Numbered from the stretch's first letter, positions 7,521-17,072 are shown. The stretch is 64,000 nt of DNA from MKUN01 sp964481425 (GCA_964481425.1 CAYZTM010000006.1:1-64000), one strand, 5' to 3'. Numbers and translations are program-made. Notes: a model not told the origin generated them from the sequence alone.

Positions 7521-10280
7521 TTACAGATTATTCAACTCAAACAATAGTGATACATAGGCCACCCGGCCTACTTTGGGGCCACCATACACTTCGTAGTGCA
7601 TGTTGTTCAACACATTGCTTGCCCCAATTTTTAAGGTAGAATACATACGCGGGAATTGCCTGTTGACCTGAACATCAAGCAAACCATAACTATCAATATG
7701 ACCCGTAAACTGCGGTGAGCCTTCAAAATCAAATCCCTGTACCCATTTATAGTTGATGTTGAAGCCAAAATGTTTTATGTCGCGACCATTGAAGCCAATA
7801 TTATATTTATTAAGCGGTGTATTGTATGCCGGTATCAGGGGATCGGTAGAGCCATGCCTGTCCAATTTGTTATAGGAATAGTTACCTGTGACTGCAAAAT
7901 ATCTCCCTATATAATAGTTTACCGCAACCGCAAAGCCCATTGTTGTAACCTCGTCAAGCGAATTGGTGGCTACCCTGTAAGCATTGTTGTACACGATCTT
8001 AGGTGCACCCTGGTAACGAAGTGTATCAACAGATATCCCGATCTTGTAACCAATAAAATCTTTATACCAGCTATAGTAACCTCCGGCATCAATATATATT
8101 CTGTCAAAGAGAGTACCTCTGTAACCGACTTCAATGGTTTTTACCTTTTCAGGCACAACAGGCTTAATATCAAAATATTGCAATGAGTCGAAGAGTTGAT
8201 TTGCATTATATGCTGCCTGTAAAGAAGGGAGGGTCACAAGCCCCGTATAGCCATCCTTGTTGCCTATTAATACTGCACGTCCTGTTTGATAATACAAGTA
8301 TTGGTCTGCTAAGGTGGGATTACGAATAGCTGAGGAGAATGAAACACGTATGTAGTTGTCCTTTACCGGCTGGTATACTAACGATGCTGCAGGAGAGAAC
8401 AAATAAGGAAAGTTTTGGTTCTTGTCCATCCGCAAAGTAATATCCGCTTTCAGCTTTTCGTTAAAGAACTTTTTCTCTGCGCCAGTATAAAGTCCGTATT
8501 CATAATTACGGATCTTTGCTCCATTGGTGTCAGCAAATATAGTACCCTGCGAATTGGGCACATACATCCGGAAATTGCCTCCCACAGTAATATCGCAGAA
8601 AGCGGGTGTAAACTTATACTCTGCCTGAACGTGGTAGAGGGCTGAATGGTCATAAAACATAGATCCATTCTGACCATAGCTTTTCCTTGAAGTGATACCG
8701 GCAAAAGCGGTATCAAATTGTTGCGAACCAGGCGCAAAGTAGCCGTTTACATTTGCTGAATCTCTTGCCAACTGATGCCAAAGCAATAATGAGTCGTAGT
8801 AATTATTATACAGGAATGGATTTATCGTAGTCAGCCAATCTTTATACGCCTGGCTACCGGTAGGCGGCGGCGGAAAGCCGGGCAATGTACTGACGTAACT
8901 ATAACCATAATGTTTTGACCAGTAATTATCATATGACTGGATCCAATCGCCGGTAGATTTGGCTTCATGCTGTAACTGCAAGGCAGTAAAATAGGCATCG
9001 TACGACTTGCCTGCATCTTCGTTCGTAGCATATGCCCTTATGAACCATTTATTCTCATGTCTCACTTCCAACCTGTTCTGCAACAGAAAGATGTCTTTCA
9101 GCATGTAGCGGTTATCGCCCTGGTATATGGTAGTACCCGAGCCCAGGTTAGAGGCAAGGATCGCTTCTGTTTTCTTCGTTATCTTATAATGCAATGCAAG
9201 GCCGGCTTTCAGGTTATGCATATTATAGTCCACTAAATCCTTCTCTGCATAACCCTGTCTTGCAAAAACACCCAGACCCGGATACACCTTTGGTGATGCG
9301 CTCAGATCCATACCGGTTTCGTACTCATCACCATATACATTGACCGCATCATATCCACCGGGATTTTTCGTATCGCTAAGTGATTGAGGAGTGGCAGACA
9401 TATTATCTGCTGCCCAGTCGAGCGCGCGTAGGTAATAGAGATTGATCTTGTATCCAAATTTCTCCATTCCCTTCTTGTTCTTAAATACCTGTGCCCAGCG
9501 GAGTGCACCCTCGAACATATTGCGCTCACCTGTCTTTAGGCTTACTTCAAGACCCGGTTTATCGAAAGGGCTTCTGGTAGTCATACTGATAACCCCGTTA
9601 AAGGCATTTGGACCATAGAATGCAGAGCTGGCCCCCACTATTAATTCCACTTTCTGTACATCAAGTTCTGATGCGCCCAGGAAATTACCCAACGAGAAAT
9701 TAAGGCCGGGAGACTGATTGTCAACACCATCTATAAGCTGTAAAGAGCGTACAGGGGATGTGCTACTGAAACCACGCGTGTTTAATACCTTGAAGCCAAA
9801 ACTGGCGGAGGCAAGGTCTACACCTTTTAATTCGCCCAATCCTTCATAAAAATTGACAGCAGGTGTTTCCTTTATGCCTATCCTGCTCATAGACTCAACA
9901 GTAAGCGGTGACTCCTTCTCTTTCTCCGTAATGCGGCTACCTGTTACATGAACGTCACCCAACTGGACCTCGCTACTCTTTAATCGTACTACAACCCTCT
10001 TAGGGCCATTAACTGCTATCTCCTGCGTTGTGTAGCTGAGTAATGAGACAACCAGCGTAATAGGATATGGCCGGTCAGCCTTTATGCTGAAATGTCCCTT
10101 ATCATCTGTCATGGCCCCCTCCTGGGTGCCCTTTATGATAACATTTACACCCGGCAATGTTTCATTGCTTTGAAAATCCCTGACAATGCCATTAATTTCC
10201 TGCTGAGCAAAGCCCTGAACGCACATTGTGCCCGTTAGCAAACAAATTAAAAAGAAAGAAAGAAAATGAAATTTCCTCAT
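7521..10280 (-). CDS. TonB-dependent outer membrane receptor with carboxypeptidase-like N-domain
   Basis: 919 residues. Signal peptide (about 1-25), a carboxypeptidase-regulatory-like beta-sandwich (about 28-108; EINGIVRDFQSNETLPGVNV), a plug domain (about 125-235; LNTRGFSSTSPVRSLQLIDG, GPNAFNGVISMTTRSP) and a 22-strand-type barrel ending in LFELNNL with aromatic residues near the end. Such receptors import ligands such as iron complexes, vitamins or glycans using TonB energy. No SusD partner lies next to it, so it is not a standard Sus pair. A TAnnTTTG element stands 17 bases upstream of the ATG. Confidence 0.93.
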   Translation of the reverse strand: MRKFHFLSFFLICLLTGTMCVQGFAQQEINGIVRDFQSNETLPGVNVIIKGTQEGAMTDDKGHFSIKADRPYPITLVVSLLSYTTQEIAVNGPKRVVVRLKSSEVQLGDVHVTGSRITEKEKESPLTVESMSRIGIKETPAVNFYEGLGELKGVDLASASFGFKVLNTRGFSSTSPVRSLQLIDGVDNQSPGLNFSLGNFLGASELDVQKVELIVGASSAFYGPNAFNGVISMTTRSPFDKPGLEVSLKTGERNMFEGALRWAQVFKNKKGMEKFGYKINLYYLRALDWAADNMSATPQSLSDTKNPGGYDAVNVYGDEYETGMDLSASPKVYPGLGVFARQGYAEKDLVDYNMHNLKAGLALHYKITKKTEAILASNLGSGTTIYQGDNRYMLKDIFLLQNRLEVRHENKWFIRAYATNEDAGKSYDAYFTALQLQHEAKSTGDWIQSYDNYWSKHYGYSYVSTLPGFPPPPTGSQAYKDWLTTINPFLYNNYYDSLLLWHQLARDSANVNGYFAPGSQQFDTAFAGITSRKSYGQNGSMFYDHSALYHVQAEYKFTPAFCDITVGGNFRMYVPNSQGTIFADTNGAKIRNYEYGLYTGAEKKFFNEKLKADITLRMDKNQNFPYLFSPAASLVYQPVKDNYIRVSFSSAIRNPTLADQYLYYQTGRAVLIGNKDGYTGLVTLPSLQAAYNANQLFDSLQYFDIKPVVPEKVKTIEVGYRGTLFDRIYIDAGGYYSWYKDFIGYKIGISVDTLRYQGAPKIVYNNAYRVATNSLDEVTTMGFAVAVNYYIGRYFAVTGNYSYNKLDRHGSTDPLIPAYNTPLNKYNIGFNGRDIKHFGFNINYKWVQGFDFEGSPQFTGHIDSYGLLDVQVNRQFPRMYSTLKIGASNVLNNMHYEVYGGPKVGRVAYVSLLFELNNL

Positions 10281-10296
10281 AACATGAGTGGTTAAA

Positions 10297-10304
10297 CAAA
10301 CTTA
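10297..10304 (-). promoter_or_regulatory. -7 promoter element of the TonB-receptor gene
   Basis: TAAGTTTG on the minus strand matches the Bacteroidota -7 consensus TAnnTTTG and lies 17 bases before the ATG at 10280. I found no convincing -33 TTTG at the usual distance. Confidence 0.5.
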
Positions 10305-10446
10305 ATCAAAAGCAAGCGTATTTCTTAATTAAGATTTTGTGCTATCAACAGTTAATACACATAAGCCAATACTATCGGTTATAAGCCCGCGTTGGCATTA
10401 TATCCGGCACTGAAACAATGAAAATCCTCTATAATAAGCCCGATTA

Positions 10447-11682
10447 TCAGCTCTTAAGACCAGGCAATCCTCCCTTTGTAGCACGCATGGCAGGGAACCA
10501 TGAGGCAAGCAGGCCAACCAGTAATATTGTAGCTGTTATTAGAAGCAGGTCATATGGCTGTACACGAACTGGGTATGCTTCTATTATGAAGGAACCCTGC
10601 AATTTGATCCAACCAAATTGCTTCTGGCCCAGGCACAAAAGCAAACCTAGAAACAAACCGCTTAGCCCGCCTGCAAGCGACCATAAGACACCCTCAAAAA
10701 CGAATATTCTACGAACGTCTGCCTGCTGCGCTCCCATTGCCTTGAGAATGGCCATATCTTTTCGTTTCTCCAGCACAAGCAATGATAGGGCCCCTATCAT
10801 GTTAAAGGATGCGATAAGTAAAACCAAAAGAAGAATGGCATAAACAGCCCATTTCTCAGAACGCATGACCATATACAGCGTTTTATTCTGTTCAAAACGG
10901 GTTTCGGTATGTATTCCTGTGCCTGTAATCTGCTGCAATTGTCTTTTGACCACGTCCTTGTCTGCATCATTGGTCAGCTTTATCTCTATAGAAGAATACC
11001 TGCCCTCCTGGCCCAACAAGCCCTGCACTAATGAAAGAGGTGCAAGTATATATTTGCTATCAAATTCATCCTGCACACGAAAAATGCCATCTACCTTAAG
11101 CTGTAACGAACGAAAAGCAGAAGCAGGATCAAGCGCAATATTCTTTAAACTCCCATTAGGGTAATATAATATGATCTTACTAAAAGCATTATTGGGGTCC
11201 ATACCCAGGCGATTGGCCAATTGCTCACCTAAAATGGCAGTAGGGATAGCACCTGCAACGACAGAATCGCGACCATCTACAATATAGGAACGCACACCAT
11301 TGACCTTGAAATAATCGTTATCAATGCCTTTTATAACCGCAACATTCTGATCATTATTATCGGTAATGGCATATACTTTATCCTCCAGAACGTAGGTAAG
11401 AGATGCCACACCGTGCAACGACTTAATACTGGCAATTTTCGAGCCATCCAGGTCGAAAAATTTACCTTTTGCAGGGCTTAGTTTAATATCAGGGTAAAAT
11501 GCTTTATAAAGGTCTTTTACGAGATACTCAAAACCGTTAAAAACAGAGAACAGGACGATCATAGCACAGCTGCCAACCGCTATGGCCACCATACTGATAC
11601 GCGACAACACCGGTACTGCATTCGCAGAACGCTTGCCCCGGAGGTACCTAATTCCCAGCTGCCATACCAGTGTATTGTTCAT
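10447..11682 (-). CDS. FtsX-like ABC permease, LolC/LolE type
   Basis: 411 residues with four membrane segments (about 27-50, 275-300, 320-345, 375-400) and a large periplasmic domain between the first two, which is the layout of the LolC/LolE and MacB permease family. The N-terminus (LGIRYLRGKRSANAVPVLSRISMVAI) is typical of LolC/E. In E. coli these permeases lift lipoproteins from the inner membrane with the LolD ATPase; no ATPase gene is nearby. The gene starts 2 bases after rbfA, and the pair is probably cotranscribed. Confidence 0.87.
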   Translation of the reverse strand: MNNTLVWQLGIRYLRGKRSANAVPVLSRISMVAIAVGSCAMIVLFSVFNGFEYLVKDLYKAFYPDIKLSPAKGKFFDLDGSKIASIKSLHGVASLTYVLEDKVYAITDNNDQNVAVIKGIDNDYFKVNGVRSYIVDGRDSVVAGAIPTAILGEQLANRLGMDPNNAFSKIILYYPNGSLKNIALDPASAFRSLQLKVDGIFRVQDEFDSKYILAPLSLVQGLLGQEGRYSSIEIKLTNDADKDVVKRQLQQITGTGIHTETRFEQNKTLYMVMRSEKWAVYAILLLVLLIASFNMIGALSLLVLEKRKDMAILKAMGAQQADVRRIFVFEGVLWSLAGGLSGLFLGLLLCLGQKQFGWIKLQGSFIIEAYPVRVQPYDLLLITATILLVGLLASWFPAMRATKGGLPGLKS

Positions 11683-11684
11683 GA

Positions 11685-12068
11685 TCAGCTGTCTGTATCC
11701 TGACCGCGGGCGGTGCGTTCTTCGTTTATTTTCTTAAAAAGTTCTTCCATCCGGAAGACATGTTCGAGTGTATCATCTGTAAAGAAATGCAGCTCCGGCA
11801 CACGTCTCAACTGGTTCCTAACCCGGCGCCCAAGGAGGTTGCGCCATTCACTCCCCCGCTCTTTTATCTTATGCAACAATTCTGCCGGGTCCTTAACCTG
11901 GAAAAAGCTGATGTAAATACGGGCTTCCAATAGATCAGGGGTCACCATTACCTTTGAAATAGACACCATACCCCCATCAACAATATTCATACCCTCACGC
12001 TGAAAAATATCACTCATTTCCTCCAATACCAACTGGGCTACCTGTTTTTGCCGCTTGCTTTCTTCCAT
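11685..12068 (-). CDS. rbfA: Ribosome-binding factor A
   Basis: 127 residues from the ATG at 12068 (a GTG nine bases upstream is possible). The sequence fits the RbfA KH-like fold: N-terminal helix with QVAQLVLEEMSDIF, the central VSISKVMVTPDLLEARIYISFF strands and the C-terminal VRNQLRRVPELHFFTDDTLE. RbfA binds the immature 30S subunit and assists 16S rRNA 5'-end maturation. The acidic/basic tail after residue 110 is short, as in other Bacteroidota. Confidence 0.93.
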   Translation of the reverse strand: MEESKRQKQVAQLVLEEMSDIFQREGMNIVDGGMVSISKVMVTPDLLEARIYISFFQVKDPAELLHKIKERGSEWRNLLGRRVRNQLRRVPELHFFTDDTLEHVFRMEELFKKINEERTARGQDTDS

Positions 12069-12155
12069 GATCGTCACGTTTATTAAAGGGTAAAGTTAAT
12101 CCAAAATGACGCTTATATGGCAGATTTCTCAGGGCACATTAAGTATATATCTGCA

Positions 12156-13109
12156 ATGTTTAGTAAATTCGTCGTTTCAAAACATACATACGTGATCAGG
12201 AAGTTTTCATACCTAAGTGTAATAATAGCTACAGCCATATTCAGCTCATGTAAGGAAAAGGGCCCCATTATTGACCTGGGCCAGCATACCGCGAAAGATT
12301 CGACCTATGTAGCTGCCGTTGAAACACCGCAGCAGCATATGATGCTTGTAGAGGAATTTACCGGTGCTTCGTGCAGCAACTGCCCAAAGGCACATGAGAC
12401 GCTGAACTCATTACAGACGCAATATCCGAATCGCATGGCTATAATGGCCCTTCATATATTCAACTTTAATCAATCAGAACCATACAATGACGGAACATAT
12501 GTTAGTACACATGATTTCCGTACGCAGGTGGGAACCGATATTGGTAACACTGTATATGGCGGTGTGAGCTCTATGCCTGTCGGTGGTTTTGATCGCCTTG
12601 ATGGTATTGGTGGTGGGATTATCAATCCACCAACGGACAACCTGGTGATCTACCTATCCTGGCCCAGCGTTGTTGCTCACTTGCTTGATAGCGTACCTGC
12701 GGTGAATTTAAGCGTTAGCAGCTCCTTAAACGCCGCTGGCGATACAGCTTATATTACTGTAAAAGCAGCCTATACAAAAGCAGTAACTGCTAAAAATGTA
12801 CTCAGTGTAGCTATTACCGAAAGCAATTTGTTAGATTTTCAGGAAGATCCGGATGCTCCGAATGGCAGTTGCGATGTCGATTATAACTTTAAAGACGTTT
12901 TGCGAGATTTTGTTTCCCCCACACTGGGCTCGCCTGTACTGGACAGTCTTAGCATAAAAGGAGCGGGAAGGGTTTTTACACGCAGTTTTGTGTACAAAGT
13001 GAACCCCGACTGGAAACCTGAGAACTGCAAAGTAGTTGCCTTTATATCGAATGCAGAGACAGGGGATAAACATGTACTTCAGGCCGCAGTAACTAACCTG
13101 AAACAATAA
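12156..13109 (+). CDS. Omp28-related lipoprotein with thioredoxin-like CxxC site
   Basis: About 317 residues. A lipoprotein signal ends in IFSSC (Cys32 when counted from the ATG at 12156); in-frame starts at 12117 (ATG) and 12192 (GTG) are also possible, and the GTG gives the tightest signal peptide. The domain beginning LVEEFTGASCSNCPKAH carries a CxxC pair (Cys73/Cys76) in a thioredoxin-like setting, as in Omp28 of Porphyromonas and related proteins. The C-terminal half is beta-rich. It probably sits in the outer membrane or periplasm; whether it has redox activity is unknown. A strong terminator follows. Confidence 0.85.
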   Translation: MFSKFVVSKHTYVIRKFSYLSVIIATAIFSSCKEKGPIIDLGQHTAKDSTYVAAVETPQQHMMLVEEFTGASCSNCPKAHETLNSLQTQYPNRMAIMALHIFNFNQSEPYNDGTYVSTHDFRTQVGTDIGNTVYGGVSSMPVGGFDRLDGIGGGIINPPTDNLVIYLSWPSVVAHLLDSVPAVNLSVSSSLNAAGDTAYITVKAAYTKAVTAKNVLSVAITESNLLDFQEDPDAPNGSCDVDYNFKDVLRDFVSPTLGSPVLDSLSIKGAGRVFTRSFVYKVNPDWKPENCKVVAFISNAETGDKHVLQAAVTNLKQ

Positions 13110-13137
13110 CAAAACCTTTTTATGAAATGCCTGATAT

Positions 13138-13173
13138 TTGCCTTGTCGTAAAAGCGATAAGGCAATTTTTTTT
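13138..13173 (+). terminator. Rho-independent terminator after the Omp28-like gene
   Basis: Eleven-base arms TTGCCTTGTCG (13138-13148) and CGATAAGGCAA (13155-13165), with one G-T wobble, followed by eight T residues. It ends the Omp28-like transcript. A TTG codon in the 5' arm is in frame with the next gene but cannot sensibly be its start. Confidence 0.88.
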
Positions 13174-13179
13174 AGGAAT

Positions 13180-14187
13180 ATGTGTATGAAATATTTTCTG
13201 CTACCCTTATTAAGTTCCACTTTACTATTTACTGCAGCATGTAATAACAATGAGGAACAAAAAAAGTCTGGAGACAAGCAGCAGGCAGTTAGTGCACCGG
13301 TTGTGCAGGCACCGCATTTTGATGCGGACAGTGCTTACCAGGGTGTAGCTACCCAGGTAGCCTTTGGACCCAGAACACCAGGGTCAGACGCGCAGCGTAA
13401 ATGTGCAGCATGGATGCAGGAACGCCTGACATCCTTCTGCGACACTGTGTACAAACAGGATACGAAAGTAATAGGGGGAGACGGAAAAGTACTACCCTGC
13501 ATCAACCTTATAGGTGTTATCAATCCGAAGGCGAACAGGCGGATATTGCTTCTTACCCATTGGGACAGCCGCATGTGGGCAGATATGGATATAAAAGATA
13601 AGGACAAACCTATTGACGCGGCCGATGATGCAGGCAGCGGAATAGGCATTTTGATAGAAGTAGCGCGGCAGGTGAAAATCAAAAAATTACCAGCGTCATT
13701 GGGGATAGACATATTATTTACAGATGTAGAGGACTATGGTAAAACAGAATGGGGAGATGATTCTTACTGCCTTGGTACCCAGTACTGGGCCCGGCATCCG
13801 CATGTAGCCGGCTATAAAGCTGACTTCGGTATATTGCTGGACATGGTTGGTGCCAAAAATGCACAATTCCCTCTGGAAGCGCTATCCGGTCAATATGCTC
13901 CCGATGTGCAACAGTACATATGGGCCGCAGCAGGACGGGCAGGATTCTCATCTTATTTTACTTATGCCAAGGGAGCCGCAATAACAGACGATCATGAATA
14001 TGTGAACGAATTGGCCCATATACCAACAATAGACATCATCAATTTGTCAACCATGACCGAAAGTCCATTTGCGGCTCATTGGCATACGCACAATGATAAT
14101 ATGAGCATAATAGATAGGAACACATTAAAAGCCGTGGGACAAACCCTTTTACAGGTGATCTATGAGAAGGCCAAACAAGCCAGCTAA
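13180..14187 (+). CDS. M28-family zinc peptidase / glutaminyl cyclase-like lipoprotein
   Basis: 335 residues from the ATG at 13180 (a second ATG at 13186 is equally good). Lipoprotein signal MKYFLLPLLSSTLLFTAAC. The catalytic domain has His127 in THWDSR, Asp149 in AADDAGSG, the acidic pair in FTDVEDYG (about 182-186) and a HTHNDN motif near residue 304, the order expected for M28 peptidases and their glutaminyl-peptide cyclotransferase branch. The WDSR/DAADDAGSG forms favour the cyclotransferase branch, which turns N-terminal Gln into pyroglutamate; exported Bacteroidota proteins often begin with Gln after signal cleavage. Peptidase activity cannot be excluded. Confidence 0.86.
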   Translation: MCMKYFLLPLLSSTLLFTAACNNNEEQKKSGDKQQAVSAPVVQAPHFDADSAYQGVATQVAFGPRTPGSDAQRKCAAWMQERLTSFCDTVYKQDTKVIGGDGKVLPCINLIGVINPKANRRILLLTHWDSRMWADMDIKDKDKPIDAADDAGSGIGILIEVARQVKIKKLPASLGIDILFTDVEDYGKTEWGDDSYCLGTQYWARHPHVAGYKADFGILLDMVGAKNAQFPLEALSGQYAPDVQQYIWAAAGRAGFSSYFTYAKGAAITDDHEYVNELAHIPTIDIINLSTMTESPFAAHWHTHNDNMSIIDRNTLKAVGQTLLQVIYEKAKQAS

Positions 14188-14225
14188 TTTATATGCAAAA
14201 TCGATCTTGATAAATTGCCAATGGT

Positions 14226-14233
14226 TATCTTTG
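14226..14233 (+). promoter_or_regulatory. -7 promoter element of lspA-zapA
   Basis: TATCTTTG fits TAnnTTTG exactly and lies 19 bases before the GTG start of lspA. TTG triplets at 14207 and 14215 are somewhat too close for a textbook -33 element. Confidence 0.5.
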
Positions 14234-14252
14234 GCACAATAAAGACAAAACA

Positions 14253-14882
14253 GTGAAGTACCGCCACGCGATAATAATTGTATTCCTGGTCATTTTTTTT
14301 GACCAGCTATTGAAATTCTACATTAAGACCCATTTTTATTATGGGCAGGAGGTAAATGTGTTAGGGCACTGGTTTCGCCTGCATTTTATAGAGAATGAGG
14401 GGATGGCTTTCGGGATGAAACTAAGCCAGGCAGACATAGGGAAGGTATTACTCACTTTATTCAGGCTGGGAGCGGTGATCTTTGGGTTCTACTTATTAAA
14501 GCGATTGGTTACAAAAAAATACAGCAACGGCACTATAATATGTGGTTCACTGATACTTGCGGGTGCTATGGGCAACCTCATAGACAGCATGTTTTATGGA
14601 TTAATATTTACGGAAAGCAGCTTTCACATAGCTCATGTAACGGCCTTCGGGCAAGGCTATGGCAAATTCCTGCATGGCCGCGTTGTTGACATGTTATACT
14701 TCCCCTTATTTAGTGTTAAACTACCCTCTTGGGTACCTTTTAGTGGCGGAGAGAACTTTGAGTTCTTTGAACCTGTATTCAATATAGCCGATGCGGCAAT
14801 TTCCATAGGTGTGTTAACTTTGGTATTCTTCCAAAAAAGGTTGGTACATAAAAAGGTTACTGCCCCGGCAGTTACACAATGA
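14253..14882 (+). CDS. lspA: Lipoprotein signal peptidase (signal peptidase II)
   Basis: 209 residues starting at GTG. Four hydrophobic segments and the LspA signatures: FDQLLKFY in the first, NLIDS (first catalytic Asp) and FNIADAAISIG (second catalytic Asp) near the end, plus GRVVDMLYF. It cleaves the signal peptide of diacylglyceryl-modified prolipoproteins in the inner membrane. It is longer than the about 165-residue E. coli enzyme because of an insert between the third and fourth segments, which is common in Bacteroidota. Its stop overlaps the zapA start by four bases (ATGA). Confidence 0.94.
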   Translation: MKYRHAIIIVFLVIFFDQLLKFYIKTHFYYGQEVNVLGHWFRLHFIENEGMAFGMKLSQADIGKVLLTLFRLGAVIFGFYLLKRLVTKKYSNGTIICGSLILAGAMGNLIDSMFYGLIFTESSFHIAHVTAFGQGYGKFLHGRVVDMLYFPLFSVKLPSWVPFSGGENFEFFEPVFNIADAAISIGVLTLVFFQKRLVHKKVTAPAVTQ

Positions 14883-15178
14883 TAAGTATGAGTGACGAGG
14901 GATTCATATCAATAAATGTCTGGCTGGCCGGCCGCAGCTATCGTATCCGTATAAAGCAGGATGAAGAAGAAGCTGTACGGAAAGCGGTAAAGATCGCTGA
15001 CTCAAGGGTGCAGGAAATGCGCAATAGCTATGCGGGGAAGGACGATCAGGACTTTATAGCAATGTGCCTCCTGGCCTATGCTGCAGACCATGCGTTGGAT
15101 GCGGGCAATGACCCCTTATTACAGGAAACGCTAAAAGACCTCTCCCGGAGAATAGATAATGCACTGACCAAAGAATAA
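14879..15178 (+). CDS. zapA: Cell division protein ZapA
   Basis: 99 residues. The N-terminal beta-hairpin (ISINVWLAGRSYRIRI) and following helix with EEAVRKAVKIADSRVQEMR, then a long C-terminal helix, match ZapA, which crosslinks FtsZ filaments at the division septum. It is translationally coupled to lspA through a 4-base overlap, and the transcript ends at the terminator starting at 15231. The start at 14879 fits the coupling; an internal ATG at 14888 is possible. Confidence 0.9.
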   Translation: MISMSDEGFISINVWLAGRSYRIRIKQDEEEAVRKAVKIADSRVQEMRNSYAGKDDQDFIAMCLLAYAADHALDAGNDPLLQETLKDLSRRIDNALTKE

Positions 15179-15230
15179 CAGCGCAATATATGCGTCGCGA
15201 GCAGCTTTATGGCAGCAAAAGATAAATAAA

Positions 15231-15264
15231 GAGCCCCGCAAAATGCGGGGCTCTTTATTCTTTT
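15231..15264. terminator. Bidirectional terminator between zapA and gldJ
   Basis: Perfect 10-bp arms GAGCCCCGCA (15231-15240) and TGCGGGGCTC (15244-15253) around a 3-base loop, T-rich on the right and A-rich on the left. It serves both convergent transcripts. Confidence 0.92.
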
Positions 15265-15276
15265 AGAAGTATGTTA

Positions 15277-16815
15277 TTATCTCCTTTTCTTTTGCTTACC
15301 GAAGCGGTTACCACCTACTAACTGGTCATCATCCTTATCGGGGCTACCAAGGCGGTCCATAACGCAACGGAAACCAACGGTCGGGCTAGACTGATTAGCC
15401 TGCATGAAGCGACGTGTACCAGGCGACATCCAATAAGCACGATCGGCCCATGAACCACCTTTGATCACTTTAGCTTCATTGCTTACGAGTGTGTTAGTAC
15501 CGAAGCTATATACATACTGAGAAAGCGTATCGCCATCCCTGTAATCGCGTGCATCAGCATATCTTGAATCGTAGTTATTAGTAGCAGTGATCTCATCCGT
15601 AGTCATAGGACGAGTTGGTATATGACCAATGCTATCTTTATCTTCCAGGGAGTTATCTTCTGCTACGCGTTTGTACGTTTCATAAACATTACCGCGGAAC
15701 GGACGGAAATCATTAAGATCATCATAAGTTGGACGGTAAGTATCCAGTACCCATTCGCTCACGTTACCAGACATGTTGTACAAACCATAAACGTTAGGGT
15801 TGAATGAATAAACAGGAGCAGGGATATCTGCATTATCATTAAGCCCACCTGCGATACCCATTACGTCGCCACGGCCACGTTTGAAGTTACCGAAGAACTG
15901 ACCTTGATATTCATTACGAACTTCGTAACGTGTATTGCCGGCATCACCCCATGCATATATGTTGCGGTTCGTGTAAACCTCTTCACCACGACGACGCTTA
16001 GTAGCCGGTTCCGGATTGTTACCCAAAACACCACTTGCAGCATATTCCCATTCAGCTTCCGTCGGGAGACGGTAAGCAGGGAGCAGGTAACCATCAGCAA
16101 AATTCACATTACGGGTACCGGAACCGCTCGGGTCAAGGTCTCTCTGGCGTTTTTTACCAACAGTACCTTCATACTGACCATATGCATATGTTTCGGTATT
16201 GAAAACGTCTTCGTTCACCTGGTTAGGATTCCTCTTCAGTTTTCCTTCTTTGATAAGGATCATTTCGTTCACACGGTCAGTACGCCAATCGCAGAAAGCT
16301 CTTGCCTGGTACCAGTTAACACCTACCACAGGGTAGAAGTTGTATGCAGCATGACTGAAATAATACTTCACCAGAGGCTCGTTGTAAGACAAAGCCTGGC
16401 GCCAGCATGTGGTATCCGGATACGCTTTAGCAATCAGCTCGGGATAATCCGAACCGTAAGCACGCCTCAACCAATAGATATATTCACGGTAGTGAATGTT
16501 GGCAACTTCAGTCTCATCCATATAGAAAGACGATACAGAAACTGTACGAGGGATATTGTTATGCTCATAAGTAGGGAGATCGTCCTGAGTTTGCCCCATG
16601 GTAAAACGGCCACCCTCTACGAAAGTAAGGCCGGGCCCGGTTTGCTGCCCTTGATAATCTGCGAGCGTAAAGCCACCTAAGCGCTTATCGTTGTAATCCC
16701 ACCCGGTTGCCGTAGAAACATTAGACGGGGTGCTGGATTTGTTCGAAGAGCAAGCTGTGAAAAGAGAAGCTGCTCCCAAATACAGCAAGCTCAGGCCGAT
16801 AACAGATTTTTTCAT
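15277..16815 (-). CDS. gldJ: Gliding motility / type IX secretion lipoprotein GldJ
   Basis: 512 residues with a lipoprotein signal (LFTAC, Cys22). The body is a formylglycine-generating-enzyme (SUMF1) fold: TPG-like LTFVEGGRFTMGQTQDD, YMDETEVANIHYREYIYWL, YPVVGVNWYQARAFCDWR, YRLPTEAEWEYAA, GNVSEWVLD and a final GFRCVMD. The segment after the lipid anchor (TGWDYNDKRLGGF) is the GldJ type and separates it from GldK. In Flavobacterium GldJ is needed for gliding and for stability of the GldK machinery. The divergent neighbours porU and porV are the classic synteny partners, which supports the call. Enzyme activity is not expected. Confidence 0.9.
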   Translation of the reverse strand: MKKSVIGLSLLYLGAASLFTACSSNKSSTPSNVSTATGWDYNDKRLGGFTLADYQGQQTGPGLTFVEGGRFTMGQTQDDLPTYEHNNIPRTVSVSSFYMDETEVANIHYREYIYWLRRAYGSDYPELIAKAYPDTTCWRQALSYNEPLVKYYFSHAAYNFYPVVGVNWYQARAFCDWRTDRVNEMILIKEGKLKRNPNQVNEDVFNTETYAYGQYEGTVGKKRQRDLDPSGSGTRNVNFADGYLLPAYRLPTEAEWEYAASGVLGNNPEPATKRRRGEEVYTNRNIYAWGDAGNTRYEVRNEYQGQFFGNFKRGRGDVMGIAGGLNDNADIPAPVYSFNPNVYGLYNMSGNVSEWVLDTYRPTYDDLNDFRPFRGNVYETYKRVAEDNSLEDKDSIGHIPTRPMTTDEITATNNYDSRYADARDYRDGDTLSQYVYSFGTNTLVSNEAKVIKGGSWADRAYWMSPGTRRFMQANQSSPTVGFRCVMDRLGSPDKDDDQLVGGNRFGKQKKRR

Positions 16816-17005
16816 AATCAGAGAAAAATATTTTGCTACAAATTTGTTGATAAACTCCTAAAAGTGTTACAATGTTAGAGCATTCTTTTCAAAATGTCAA
16901 GCTTTCCAAGTTCTGAATGAAAAAAAAGCATGTTTTCATGCATTTTGAAGGCGTTTATACTATTTTTTAGAAAAAGGCGTTAATATATTACCCAATACAG
17001 CAATA

Positions 17006-17035
17006 TTTGCTGCATACTTTTATTGCTTAATTTTG
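17006..17035 (+). promoter_or_regulatory. Promoter of porU-porV
   Basis: TTTG at 17006-17009 and TAATTTTG at 17028-17035, spaced by 18 bases, match the Bacteroidota -33/-7 pattern. The ATG of porU follows 37 bases later. Confidence 0.72.
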
Positions 17036-17072
17036 AAAATGTATCCCTCAACCCCGCTAAGTTATTAAACTA

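Noticed and set aside
13138..13179. TTG at 13138 as start of the M28-family gene
   Set aside because: It lies in the 5' arm of a strong terminator hairpin; the lipoprotein signal begins at the ATG at 13180 or 13186.
15904..16680. Plus-strand open frame of 258 codons inside gldJ
   Set aside because: Antisense to conserved SUMF1-domain coding sequence; composition is typical of a shadow frame.
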